Source: Trichinella spiralis | Taxonomy: Eukaryota; Nematoda; Enoplea; Trichinellida; Trichinellidae | Reading direction: 5' to 3' | Assembly (NCBI GenBank): GCA_000181795.3 | Contig: CM012953.1 | Location: 19,543,081-19,607,080 of the forward strand | DNA length: 64,000 nt | Part shown: positions 48,239-60,376 of the stretch, in pieces | Layout: the number at the start of each line of letters is the position of its first letter | Numbering within the stretch: position 1 is the stretch's first letter | Notes under the pieces: generated by a model | Seen by the model: only the letters and a program-made list of their open reading frames with translations | Told to the model about the DNA's origin: nothing | Database searches by the model: none | Translations under genes and position numbers: made by a program

Positions 48239-50050
48239 TGCACTTTTTGCTACTTTTTCTTTTTTGAATTATTGAATTTTGGACACTTCCATATTTTTTC
48301 TTTTATTTCATTGATCTGAAAGTGTTGTTTCACGTGTCTTATATTATTATAAAAGTTGAATCCAATTTTCAATTTTTTGCCTTAAAATTGTTTAGAAACG
48401 CTCAAATTTTCAATAAAATTGAAATAATAAATGCGATGCTTTGATTTTCTTGAATAAAGAAAAAAGCATACAAATAAACCATACACATTGTTTTTTTGCT
48501 GTTATTTTAACGTGTGTGCATTTACCAATTCTTCAGTTTATTGCTGAATGTTTCTACTGTCCGAGATACAAAAATGAATATACCTCGTGCGCTCTCATTG
48601 AAGTAAACATATTGTTATGACAAAGTGTAACATTATGCATGTCGACATATCCCAAGTTCGGCGTAAATTAAATTAAATGCAAAATTATCAATCTAGATCA
48701 AATATGCTATTCTGAAAATGTTTACAGATCTCATTCTACGCTGTGACGTATGACAGCTCATCAATCCAACAACTTCGCTTTGTTATGCTGATAAAAAAAT
48801 TAAACAACTTTTTTAAAAATTAAAAAATTTTCTTCATATTTCAATGATTTTTAATTTTGCAATTTTTATTAGTTCTTTATATAAATAATCTAATCATAAT
48901 TTTCATTCTCAATCTTTTTTTATTATAATAAATACAACTTTACAATCATGTTTGATAATCCATCTAAGCTTCATTTTCAAAGATATAAATAAAATTGTTC
49001 GGCTGAACATGCACAATCCAGTAGGGCAAAGCATTGTTTTATCGATGAAATGTGAAAGTAAACAACTTTATAAAACTATAAATACTTATCTAGTTTAATT
49101 CTTAAAATTTTACAAAACAAAATTCCGATGTAAAAAGAAAAACAATGCTTTCTTAGCGTAATACATTAATGAAATTATTCATACATTCAAACAAGCAAAA
49201 TTGTTTAGGAAAAAATAAAAATTGAAATATTTTATAAAAGTAAAAATTATATGGTTGAACGAACGTTTAAGTGATTTTTTAACAACACTCACTTTGCTAT
49301 TCGAACAATGCAGAATATTCAATTAAAAAACAGTTAAAATATTAATAACTGTTCAAAGAAAATTTTATTTTTAATTTTACAATTTTGAATTTTCAATTCA
49401 CATTTAAAAATGAAATAATAAAAAGTTTAATAAGTAGCACTGAAAATTATTAACATTTCTAAAAAGTAAAAACTGCTGCAGCTGACATTTCATGCGAATT
49501 AAAAATTTGCTTTAAAAAAATTCGACTTAATTAAAATTAATTTTCACATATAATAATTACTAGTCAAAATATTATGTAAAAATTCTTTCCATTTGACATG
49601 CTCAAATGTATGCCATTCTTTTTTTACAACAACTAATCAATTAAAGTTGTTCAGGTTAATGTTCACTGTAAACATACGGTAATATATTGTGCAATGTAAT
49701 TTTACTTGAAGAATATCTGGTAGAGGTGAATAATGATATTTTATTCTATTAATTTACTTCTTGACAAAAAATATTTATGTTGCTCTTGTACACTTTTTTA
49801 AATAACTTCATTTTATTTTCAGTTATATAAATTTTAACAAAATTGACATTGCTATCTGTTAAGCTTGTTTTGCATTTTGTAATTTTATGTAATATTTATT
49901 TTGTGTTATTGACTGTTAATTATTCGCATGTCATTATTCAATTGTTTAAATTAATAATTACTACATTTTGATTATTAATAATTACTGAAATCGAATAGAA
50001 ATGCCTTTTATTTATATGCTTAGTTGTACTGTCACTGAAATTGCTCAGTA
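48239..50050. other. Gene-free AT-rich stretch
   Basis: About 1.8 kb of AT-rich DNA without a supported gene, repeat or RNA. The 3' UTR of the sphingomyelin-synthase gene probably ends near the aataaa at about 48425. Confidence 0.5.
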
Positions 50051-50999
50051 ATGTCGGATGCAAATGAAAGTTCACCAGAAGTTACAGATCTGGGATCTAT
50101 GACGTCAGTAGCAAGCGGCGTTGACAGACAAGTTGTATCTCTCATGGATTTGCTGAGCTTAAGAATTGATATTGAAGCTGAATTTTGTCGAAAACTTCAC
50201 GAATTAGAGTGGTCTTATGAGAATAAAATACAAGAGATTCGTAAGAAAAGGTCTTTGATTATACGAGGCGTAGTCAAAGCAGTTGACTTGCAATCGTGTA
50301 AAATATCAGGTATGAATAGAATTTTTATTTTAATTTTGCTAGTAAGTTGTTATAGATGAAAAGTTCGACGACGACGACGTGTCCGAAGTTTGTGAGCAAA
50401 GTGAAATTAAAAATTTCTGGCTTACCGCTATGCGCAATTCGAAAAAATTATCACGAATGATTTTTCCTCACGATGAACCTATTCTTTCTTATTTGATGGA
50501 TATTACCGTTCATTTGACTAAAGATCCCATGGGTTTTGTATTATGCTTTTTTTTCCACCAAAATCCATATTTTACTAATCCCGTTTTGAAAAAAGAATAT
50601 TTTTTGAAATGCGCTGTTAACCCAGATTACCCGTATGAGTTTCAAGGTCCAGAAGTTGTCGGTTGCAAAGGTTGTAATATACGGTGGAAGAAAGGAAAGA
50701 ATGTTACTGTAGAAACGGTCAAACGACGTGGAAAGAAAAAGCGTAAAGGTGGATATAAGCATGAGAAACGATCTTCCTTTTTCAAATTTTTTGAGCTCAA
50801 TACTTTGACGAAAGATGTGGTTCTTTCTCGTGATGCCAAGTTTGCTTTAGCTGATTTTGCTGTTGGTCAGTATTTTCGAAATTCATTCATTCCACGTGCA
50901 ATTCAATACTATTGTGCGGAAGTGGAAGATGATTCAGATGATGAGGTGCTTTCTGTATTTGATGATTCTGAAGATTCTGACGACTCTGTAACTTACTAA
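50051..50999 (+). CDS. NAP1-family histone chaperone A
   Basis: Two exons (50051-50309 and 50356-50999; 46-nt intron), 300 aa. NAP1 proteins bind H2A-H2B and help assemble nucleosomes. An N-terminal helix (EAEFCRKLHELEWSYENKI) is the NAP dimerisation helix. The core shows IKNFWLTAMRNS, FPHDEPILSYLMDITV, IRWKKGKNVTVE and SSFFKFFEL, all standard for the family. The C-terminus is acidic (EDDSDDEVLSVFDDSEDSDD), as in other members. It looks functional. A second, more diverged family member is 4 kb downstream. Confidence 0.93.
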
Positions 51000-51569
51000 T
51001 AGTCATCTACTTATTTTTGCTTTGTTTAATTAATTTTAAACATTCAAAATAAACAAATACGTTCTAATATCAAGATTTGAAATTGTATTTTTTTCAAGGT
51101 AACTTCTTTGATAATTATACATTTCGTGGAGATTTTAATTTTTACAACTGTAAATCATTCTTCAATTATTGAAAGCTGAGATTTATTTCATATTTAAACT
51201 TTACTCTGTAACTTGTACCACAATGCAAAACTTTATTAAAACAAAACAGTTTTATACTAATCATTATTATACCATCTTAATATTTTTTTTAATAAAATGT
51301 TTGTTATTCCCTGTAGAAAACACGTTTAGAATAAAATTTTAATCTCTTTCATTAAAAAAAACGATGCATTTTTGCATTTTATCTCAAGGTAAATTACATT
51401 ATTTTTAAATGCTTTAAACGTGTCAAAAAAGTAAAATGACACAACAGATGACAGTGAAGCATAATTAAAATAATCTGCTGCTTTATTATTACTTTAAAAG
51501 CCCATCTAACAAACAATCCATTTAATTAATGCATGAAGATAATTTCTTTTCTCCCAACATGTTGAAAAT
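51000..51569. other. Gap between convergent NAP-A and NDUFA9
   Basis: A polyadenylation signal for NAP-A (aataaa, about 51048) and 3' flank of NDUFA9. No gene seen. Confidence 0.6.
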
Positions 51570-53667
51570 TTAAAAGGCAGGCTTAAAACCTTCTAATGGA
51601 TCTAGCAGTGTTTCAGGAATTTCGCGTATACTTGATGCTTCTTTTGCATTTTTCCTCAGATGCTGGTAACGTTTCGGAGGTTCAGGTTCAACTTTCTCGG
51701 GGGCAGTCCGGAAAGGAGCATGATAATCGTACAACTGTAAGGTTACAGAAGCTAAATCTTCAAAACATCTTGGCTCAATTTCTAAATCTTCAAAAGTTTT
51801 ACATCCCGTTAGTACATCTGACGTCGCCTCCTAAAATACGCAAAATGAATCCCTCTAAAACATTTTATACAAAATAAAATACTGTTCGTTCTAACTGCTC
51901 CCAACTCCAACGAGGCTGACAACGAAAAACCCTAGCGTACATTTCGAACCAAAATGTTTTTAGCCTAAAATTATCATTTTTTCAAATTCATTTCTTGCAT
52001 TTGTTCATAATATTTTTAAAATAATTATTTAATATCAATAATATAGAAGTTAATATTTAATGTAAATTAGTAATGTATGTAAAGTAATACAATAGAACAA
52101 TTTATCAACAATTATTTAATTAAAAAAAACTAATATAACATTTTCCTTACGTATAACATATGCCAGGCGTTCTTCGTGCGTAACCGGTGCCTATTCCACG
52201 ACAACATTTGTTGTACATCCAATCAACAAGTTCACCAAATTGATACGAATAAGGGCTATATAAATTTGTTTTCATAAAATAAACATAAAAATGAAAAACA
52301 AAACAGAAGAATTAAACAATTACCCAATTAATTCAAACGTTTGTCCGGCTGCAGTAGGATCGAATAAAACTTTAATTGTTGCAGAAACAATATCAGAAAC
52401 CTATAACAAAATTAAACATATTCACATTAAATTTCAAGCATTTTACAACAATCAGCATTTTTATTCAATCATTATTAAATAAAGTTCAGCTTTAGCTAAA
52501 CAAACCTTTTAATCCATGCTGTTTTTATTTATTTTGCTAAAACAGCAAATAAAATGTGTTTTACAATCATATGATTCAAAAAATGAATACTTACATATAC
52601 TGGAGCCTTGAAAGTTTTTTCTCCAAAAGCATACAAAGCAATTTCATCAGCGATTGAACGTCTTACTAAAATATTACATTTTCCACTGGAAGATATGGAT
52701 ATGACTTTTGGAGCAAAAGAAAAAACCCCACTTACATGCACTTAGATATAAATTAATAAATCTATCAGCAAAGCAGTGAACTTCGCCAGGACGAATAATA
52801 ATAGCATTAGGAAATTCTTCACGAACGGCAATTTCTCCAAGAGCCTGTAAATTTCAAATAATACAAGCAACAACATCATAAATATATAATTATGTGCTTA
52901 CTTTCGATTTCAAATAATTAGAACCGCCAGGAATATAAATTTCTTTTGGTTCTACATTTGCATTCATTGCTGAAAAATGCACCAGTTGCTTAACACCCAT
53001 TTCACGACAAATTCTAGCAATTCGGCGTGCACAATCGACGTGAAGATCATAATAAGAAAAATTTCTTAAAACAAAGTAAATGAAATAGAAGCTGAAAAAA
53101 AGACGCTAACAAAATAATATCTAGGCTGTGAATACTTTGTTTCGTAATCAGCGCCAATAAAATTCACAACCAGATTGCTATATTTGACCGCAGTCCGAAT
53201 TGAATCTTCATCTTTTAAAAAATATGGCTAAAAATATAATATTTAACTTGAAATATATTAATATCAATAGACTTACAAAAAAATAAAGTTGCCCCAATTC
53301 ACCAGATGTTCTCAAATGACGGTAATCATATGGATCTCTACGATATGGAATAACTAATTGAACACCTTTCTTGACTAAAATGAAAAATAATAATATCCGG
53401 CATTCACTAGATGTAACTATTCTTTCACATACCGATTCGACTAACAAATGCCGTACCAATAATACCGCTGGCACCGAAAACTGTGCAAGTATCTCCTGAA
53501 TAGCTACAACGGCCGCCGGTACCTTGTGGAAAAAATGAATGAATACTCGAACGGCGAACTTCTGGCATATCGACTTCTGTTTCATGTGAAACATAACTTG
53601 ATAATGATCTACCACTGCTTAAGCCGGCCAATGGAAAAACACTCTTCTTTGAAATTATTCGTAGCAT
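51570..53667 (-). CDS. ndufa9: Complex I 39-kDa subunit NDUFA9
   Basis: Ten exons on the minus strand: 53667-53433, 53374-53277, 53227-53136, 53064-52902, 52844-52736, 52665-52595, 52400-52324, 52255-52151, 51964-51883 and 51830-51570, coding 430 aa (human 377). It is an accessory subunit of mitochondrial NADH:ubiquinone oxidoreductase, an atypical short-chain dehydrogenase that binds NADPH. A presequence-like N-terminus is rich in Arg, Ser and Lys. The Rossmann motif TVFGASGIIGTAF lies at about 62-74, then IPYRRDPYD, TSGELGQLYF, NLVVNFIGADYETK, HFSAMNANV and IIIRPGEVHC. The C-terminal exons match the human tail, including SDVLTGCKTFEDL. Small exons 6 and 9 were found only by similarity and phase. 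Confidence 0.92.
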
Positions 53668-54985
53668 ATCTAAAAAATTGCAGTTTGTATCATAAAAGTA
53701 TTTAGAAAATTTAAAAATACATAATACAACAACAGTTAAAATATCTAATGTACAAGATCGTCAATAAGTGATTGCGAACAATATAGCTTCGCACTTTTCA
53801 TGAAGTATCCATTAGTCTCATGTACGAAACAGATAAACCTGAATACTGTAAAAGACATATAAAAAATAATATTGAATATAAAGTATCAAACAATTACATT
53901 ATATCAAATACAAACGACTTTATAAAAATACAGTTTTACGTTAAGACATAATCAAATTTTTTGATTTACATATTCAGATTTACAAAATTCGTAAATGAAT
54001 CACTAAGAAATTAAAATTTAAAAGCTTTTCAATGTACTAAACTACTTATTTATATTGTTGCACATACTTTTCAATGAAACTACACAGTTTACTTTTTATA
54101 AAGAAATAACCGTGGTGTAGAATTTTTATTTTGTTATATCATTATTTAAATATGAAAAAATAAGACTCTGCCTATAAAGCATTGTATGAAAATTTTATTA
54201 TAAATAATAATATATATTTAAAAACCCATCTCAATCTATCAAAATTACTTCAAATTATTATTTGCGCATTCATCTCAATTTTGTAGGGTAACTGTAAATA
54301 TTTTGTAAATAAGGTACAATTTATCATTTAAAAATAATTTCAAAGAGATAAAATTACGATAATTATTTTTATTTAGTTAACGATATTAATGTTTATTTTT
54401 TATTTATTATGAATTAGACAAAAAATTTTAGATTTTCATTTACACTTGTAATAAAACTTGATTAACGTTTTACGGTAATTCCGTTTGTACTTTTAACTTA
54501 TAAAGTCTGAAGTTGCATGTTTTGCTTAAATTTGAATTGAGATATTGTACTGCTACGGACATTTCAAGACGTTTTCCTGTTTTCTGCCGATCTAAGCTGT
54601 TTAGCCGATCTGATCTGAACGAAATTTTTTTGCCAAGTATTTCTAATTGAGCATTTGATATAAGTTTTTCATCTGGAAGGAAAGTAAATACTTTGCCGTG
54701 TGATCACTCTGTTATCTTATTTACTATAAAATGTTTTCTAAAATATTGTCAGCTTTATATGTAAATGCTAAATTTCACGTGTTTTAAATTGTGTGTCTGT
54801 TATTTAAATTAAATGAAAATATCTGTGTAGCATTAATAAACTGAATTTTAAATGTAACTTTATTTTGCAATTTACCTATTGTACAGTTGTGACATAAAGC
54901 ATGTGCCACTTGTACTTTTCAGTTTTCATTAATTTAGTACGTACGTTTTGTTTTTTGTTTTTTACAGGTTTACCAAAGTCGAAAA
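53668..54985. promoter_or_regulatory. Divergent region between NDUFA9 and NAP-B
   Basis: AT-rich, 1.3 kb. The NAP-B side ends in a strong pyrimidine-rich AG (ttttttacag, ending about 54967) 18 nt before the ATG, a likely spliced-leader acceptor or an unseen 5' UTR intron. No coding feature otherwise. Confidence 0.5.
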
Positions 54986-55846
54986 ATGACAAGTGACGCT
55001 GATAATTATGCTTTGAAAGTTCTGCTGGAATTGGAACGTGAAGAAGCGGCGTTGAATGACGAGATTGCTAGACGAGTTTACGAATTGGAAATGGAAACAT
55101 TAGCACAATTGAAGCCACTTTACCGAAGTCGTCGAGATATTATCATGGGGCGTGGAACATTTGATTTTAATGATAGTGAAGAATTATTAACAGAATTGTT
55201 TCGAAAAAAAATTGAATTAAATTCTGAATCATCGTGGGATGATTCGAAAAGGACGAAATCGGGCTTACCTGGATTTTGGCTTGAAGTGTTGAACTGTTCT
55301 CGATTGACAGCTTCGGTAATTATGCCATATGACACGTATGTTTTGAAATATTTAGTAGATATTAGCATTGAATTCATAAAATCACCCATGGGATATAGAT
55401 TGAAATTCTATTTTGCCCCAAACAAATATTTTTCCAATCGTGTATTAGTGAAAGAGGCTTATTTGGAGAAGAAATTTTCCAAAGGTGATCCATACGATAG
55501 CGCATGCTGGAGAAGGCTGCGACTTAATTCTTGTAAAGGTTGCACAATAAAATGGTATCCCGGAAAAAATTTGACTGTTCATGAAATTCGATTCAAGCAG
55601 CGCTCTACACGTACAAAACAAACTCGTTATGTGATCAAAGCAATACGTCGTCCTTCATTTTTCAATTTTTTTGATTCATATTCTGTAAGTATGGAAAATG
55701 CAGCTTTGAACAGTAAGCAAATTGCGATGAGCAATGCAGATTTGGAACTGTTTGAATTTATACGAACACAAATTGTACCACGAGCTGAACTGTTGCTGTT
55801 TCTAAAGAGTAATCCAAACAGCTGCGAAAGTTCAAGTAATGATTAA
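54986..55846 (+). CDS. NAP1-family histone chaperone B (divergent)
   Basis: One exon, 286 aa. The N-terminal Glu/Leu-rich helix (residues about 8-60) and the core LPGFWLEVLNCS, YDTYVLKYLVDISIEF, CKGCTIKWYPGKNLTVHE and RPSFFNFFDSY place it in the NAP family. Compared with NAP-A the core is shifted in sequence (the HDEPILSYLMDI helix here reads YDTYVLKYLVDI) and the C-terminus is only weakly acidic. A paralogue by ancient duplication is likely; loss of the acidic tail suggests a changed histone interaction (inference). The intron of NAP-A is absent here. Confidence 0.88.
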   Translation: MTSDADNYALKVLLELEREEAALNDEIARRVYELEMETLAQLKPLYRSRRDIIMGRGTFDFNDSEELLTELFRKKIELNSESSWDDSKRTKSGLPGFWLEVLNCSRLTASVIMPYDTYVLKYLVDISIEFIKSPMGYRLKFYFAPNKYFSNRVLVKEAYLEKKFSKGDPYDSACWRRLRLNSCKGCTIKWYPGKNLTVHEIRFKQRSTRTKQTRYVIKAIRRPSFFNFFDSYSVSMENAALNSKQIAMSNADLELFEFIRTQIVPRAELLLFLKSNPNSCESSSND

Positions 55847-56212
55847 CTACTAACCTTAACACTCAAATTTCACTTATTTTATACAAAAATTTGGTTGCAC
55901 ATGCTTTTTTCAAATTTTTATTATTCGATATTTTGATTGGTTCGAACGAATAAAAAGACATTTTTGTTTGTTCAACTGATACTACATGAAAGTTAAAACA
56001 GTATTATTTGTGGAAAAGGAATTTCAGTTTTTTGGAAATTCTAAAATTCTGAAAATAATCAAAATTTAAACTTTCTCCTATTGAAATAGATTATTAAATT
56101 TTCAACTGAAAGTTATTTAAAATTATTTTTATTTCATGAATTCGCATAATACCGCATCAAAATCAACACTGAATGAATGGCAGGATAAGAGAAAATTTAA
56201 CAATGACAGTGA
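55847..56212. other. Gap between convergent NAP-B and CSTF2
   Basis: Short AT-rich gap with 3' flanks only. No gene seen. Confidence 0.55.
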
Positions 56213-58478
56213 TCACAAAAATTGCTTGCTTTGAATTTGTGCTTTCAGTATTAAAATTTGTTGCCTTTCTTCAAAAGGCAAAACTGAAATTTGCTCTTCA
56301 GTTAACTGTAGTACTTGCATCAATAATGCATTCTAAATAAATGACAATTGAAAAATGTATCAATAAACAGAAATTTTGAATCAATGAAATAAATGCATAT
56401 TACTTACCTTATCAGGATCGTCAGTATATATACCGGTAGAATGTGTCTGCTAAAAAATAAATACAAATGCAAACTTAAATGAACTTTAAAAAAATCAAAT
56501 AAAACATTTTTACATGTGAAGAAACACTTCTTTCTGTAAAGCTTCTGCTATCAGGAGGTTTGGATGAATAAGGTGAAGTTGTGTGATTCGTCGCTGAGAC
56601 AGTTGCTTTTGCATTTTCGGATGCAGATGCTGAAAGCGATGGCAATGTTTCTTCATTACTCAAAGAAAGACCAGGAATTACAGGGGTTTTCATTGTACTG
56701 AAACGAGGTCGATAGTATGCTTTTGTCTCATGGATATTTTTTGTCGAAGATGAAAATTGGGCAAGAGTGGCTGTTGTAACAGCAAGCTCAGCAGTGGTAA
56801 CAGTAGCAACAGTATTCGTAGGAACAGGCAAAGAAGTGTGAGCCATGAAATCAACTCCACTGCTCTCCGCTGATAAATGTAATTCTATTTAGAACAAAGC
56901 ACTGCAATTCTAATGACAAAATTAATTACCAGGAAAATTCTGATCAGCTCTAGCAGCCGTTTTTACGAACATATTCGAATCACCCAATACCGTATGGGAA
57001 GAAATATCTTGGAAAGAAGTTGCAGCTTCCACCTTAATATAAATAAAAATATAAACATTATTTAAAATAATGACAGTAAAGTTGAGTATAAAATATACTT
57101 TAATTAAATGAAACATACCGATTTAATTTTATGTGAATCGCCAAGAATCCGATTAAAAAAATTAACCAAAAATTCAGCATTAATCAAATTGCCACTGATC
57201 AGTACGTGTACAATAGCGAGAGTCAACAACGTATTCTGAGTCAACATTCTCCTTGTTTCATCCTCATCCATTGCATGACAATTCTAACAAAAATAATTGA
57301 AAAACACAAAAAAATCATTACAAAATTATTCACTTTCATCTGTTGAAGCAATTCAAACATTTCGTTTGGTGAAAGATTTGCGACAGTGTGCGCAATCGCT
57401 TTTGGATCATTCGCAACATCAGCCACCATTTCGGTATTTCTCTTAAATAAATAAAACAATCTTTGCTTTAATAAACATAATTTATTTTAAATGTTTAAAC
57501 TTTATTCATTCATCAAATTCTTCTTTGAAAGCAACATTTTAAAATTAAATATTATTTAAGCATAAATCAAAATACTGTTGAAAAAATAAAGATAAAATAC
57601 CTTACGCTAATTTATAATTACATACCTTCACGTCTTTCGTCATATTCGATGCTTCAATTCCTAAAATCCAGATTTATAGAAAAAATATAATTTTCTTTTA
57701 TAAAGCATACTTTTCTGGTCATGTATACTGTCAACTGTAGCATCAACATGCAAATGTCGTCCTCTATATTCAAACTTATTAAGACTTCTTTCCGCACTCA
57801 ACGCTGTTTCGCGATCCAAAAATTCACAAAAACCATATCCACTCGGCTTTCCCGTTTTGTGGTCACACACAAGCCTAAAATGGTTTCATTATCTATCTAC
57901 TGCAGAGTTTTATAAAAACAAAAAAATAATATTATAATATAAAGGGCTTTAAAAAATAATTACAAATGTAAAGTAAAAGTTCGTACAGAAAACTAAAAAC
58001 GGCGACAACAACTGATAGACAATTCAAAATAAACAAAATATATCAACCATTATAAATTTGCACGGCTAAAATTTGATATAAAAAGCAAATTTTCATAACC
58101 ACCGTTATGGAAATATACACTTTATTTACTTTACACATCAAATTAAGTCATAAACGCAATAATTCAATATACACACCTGAAACCAACAACAGGGCCAACT
58201 TTAGAAAACAAGCTCTTTAACTCTTCTTCCGATGCATCATAGCTCAGATTTCCAACTAAAAGTACAAAAAATATGATAGATTACAAAACCTACTGTTTAA
58301 AAGAGAATATTCTTCAAAAATAAATTCTAAAAGTCAGAATGGACATCAATTTAAAAAAGGCAATAACAAATAAAAACCTATAACTATATGAAATGTCATT
58401 GCATGAATAAAATGGCATACCGTATACACATGTTGACGACTTCAATTCTGTATTTCTTAAATCATTTTTGATTGACAT
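56213..58478 (-). CDS. cstf2: Cleavage stimulation factor 64-kDa subunit CSTF2
   Basis: Ten exons on the minus strand: 58478-58421, 58255-58177, 57874-57711, 57660-57626, 57441-57334, 57283-57119, 57032-56930, 56869-56514, 56449-56408 and 56332-56213, giving 409 aa (human 577). CstF64 binds the GU-rich element downstream of the poly(A) site during mRNA 3'-end cleavage. The N-terminal RRM shows [25 protein letters not shown] and [20 protein letters not shown]. The hinge that binds CstF77 follows ([15 protein letters not shown], about 133-148). The middle is Ser/Thr/Pro-rich and short, without the long Pro/Gly and MEARA repeats. The last exon is the conserved C-terminal helix domain ([14 protein letters not shown], then [12 protein letters not shown]). 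Exon 4 is only 35 nt. Confidence 0.92.
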
Positions 58479-60376
58479 TTTAAAATACAGCAAAACATAT
58501 CAAATCGCTAAAATAAGGAACATTCAATTTAGCGTACTGTAGATTATTTAATATATTCAAGTAAGAAAATAATGTCAAGTTGGAATGCAACATTTTTAAT
58601 TTAAAACAATTTACCAATATTTTCAATTAAAAATTTTTTATCCAGGAAGTAATTTTAATTAAAAGTACAATATTAATTGATCAACAAAGTTGTTAAGATA
58701 GGAAGGATTTTATATCTGATTTGCAATAAATTATGCATTATATGTTTTGCCTGTTATAAAATGTCTTTGTTGTCGAAAAGAAACCCACTTTATATGAGGA
58801 TGCTCAGGTTTCTTATTCTGAGTGGGATTTATCCTATTAAGGAGTTCTTGTCGACTTCGCTGGTCTCTATTTCTCTACGAATAGTCTATTCAAAGTTTTG
58901 TATACAGATCACCTCTTGCGCAATCTGTTCTATAGGTCTATCAAATAGTATTTGCATGAACAATTTATTCAACAAACACTACTTTATACGAATAACAAAA
59001 TACAGCGATAAAGAAAACAATCACACACAATCTCAAATAGTACACACGACACACACTGACACGTCAAAATCTATCTCTATCACACCAAAACAACTGTATG
59101 AAGTCCCTTTTTGATAAACAGATACAAAGTATATTACAGATTTCTCAACATTCTTTTCTAGCAACAGAAATAATATTATATATTATTATTTTTACGTTAT
59201 AATCATCATTTTATTGACAGACGTCGTTTTCTTTAAGTGTCATTGCCTGCTCACGCATAAGTATTATTGTTAATATCGATTTGTATCAATAAAATGAAAA
59301 AAATGTTTACTTTTATATCATATTTGAGATATCTGTTTTAATATGTGCTATTTTCAAAACAGTTTTGCGTTTTGAAATTAATTTCCATTTTCAATTTGTT
59401 TTACTTAAAAAAATCATCATCAGACTGTTTCTATTCATAGCATTGCTATGCTGCATGAAATTTTTGTATAAATGCAGCCGATTTTTTCAATGCATGATAC
59501 ACACATCTGATACATTGTAACTGCGTTTTACGCAGAGCAGCGGCGTAGTCACTGAATCGACCGATGAAATTTGGACAGTCACATTATTAGTCAGAGAATA
59601 ATGTCTCATATTTAGTTGCTCCAATCTAAGTCTACTCAATACATTCTTTGCAACCTATCAATCACCTATAAAAATGTTTTTGTGATGATTATCAGTATAT
59701 GTACATATTTTAATACAAATCAGACCTTGCATATCATGACTAATACTGTAGTGACTGTTGTGAATATATTATAAATCATCTTTTTTAGATAAAAAACGTA
59801 ATATGAGCTTTTAGATATTTTCATAAATGTACAGCATAAAAGCTTATAACTTGTAATTGTACTACCTTGAAATTGTTTATATAACATGCATGTGACATAT
59901 GTATACAGTTTGCTGTATAAGAAGAGAAATAAAATTGAAACTTCAAGTTCCCAAAGAATGACATTGCGAAGCAATATTCATTGCATACTGAATAGCAACA
60001 TTAATGGAATTTAAGGTGCTTTCTACTTACCACTTAAAAATTGATCAATTGGGGTAAACCTGCTCTTAAGAAGAAAAAATTTTAATTAATTAGCATCATT
60101 AATAATTTTTATCTGTGTGGGCATATTTAATTATTAAAATAAGCGTTTTCATTTGCATTTTCCTTATTGTTTATATAATTTTTGCGATGGTTTTTGTTTT
60201 AAGTTTGTGTTATTGTTAGCTTTTTGGCAATATTTATTGCTTTAAGTACGTTAACAAGTAAGTTAAGTAACAATTATTTTTAGTCGTTGGTAATTGATCT
60301 TAAGTTCACTTTATGCCTCAGTTATTATAGTAAGAATTTGATTTGAATTGTTTTTGAGCGTGTCTAAGAGCGAAAT
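58479..60376. other. Intergenic region holding a solo LTR
   Basis: Between CSTF2 and the pyroglutamyl-peptidase gene. The solo LTR at 58768-59150 is listed separately. The rest (59151-60376) is AT-rich with no recognised feature. Confidence 0.55.
58768..59150 (-). repeat. Solo LTR of the 10-kb BEL/Pao family
   Basis: About 383 bp, reverse complement of the LTR at 10027-10405 over its whole length, with scattered substitutions. Ends are tgttgtcg and ctcaaca on the plus strand. No BEL coding sequence adjoins it, so it is probably the product of LTR-LTR recombination. Flanking gtctt and ttctt match at four of five bases, a weak hint of a 5-bp target duplication. Open frames over it (58677-59114) are artefacts. 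Confidence 0.85.

Noticed and set aside
58677..59114. 145-codon plus-strand frame
   Set aside because: It is the reverse strand of a BEL LTR.
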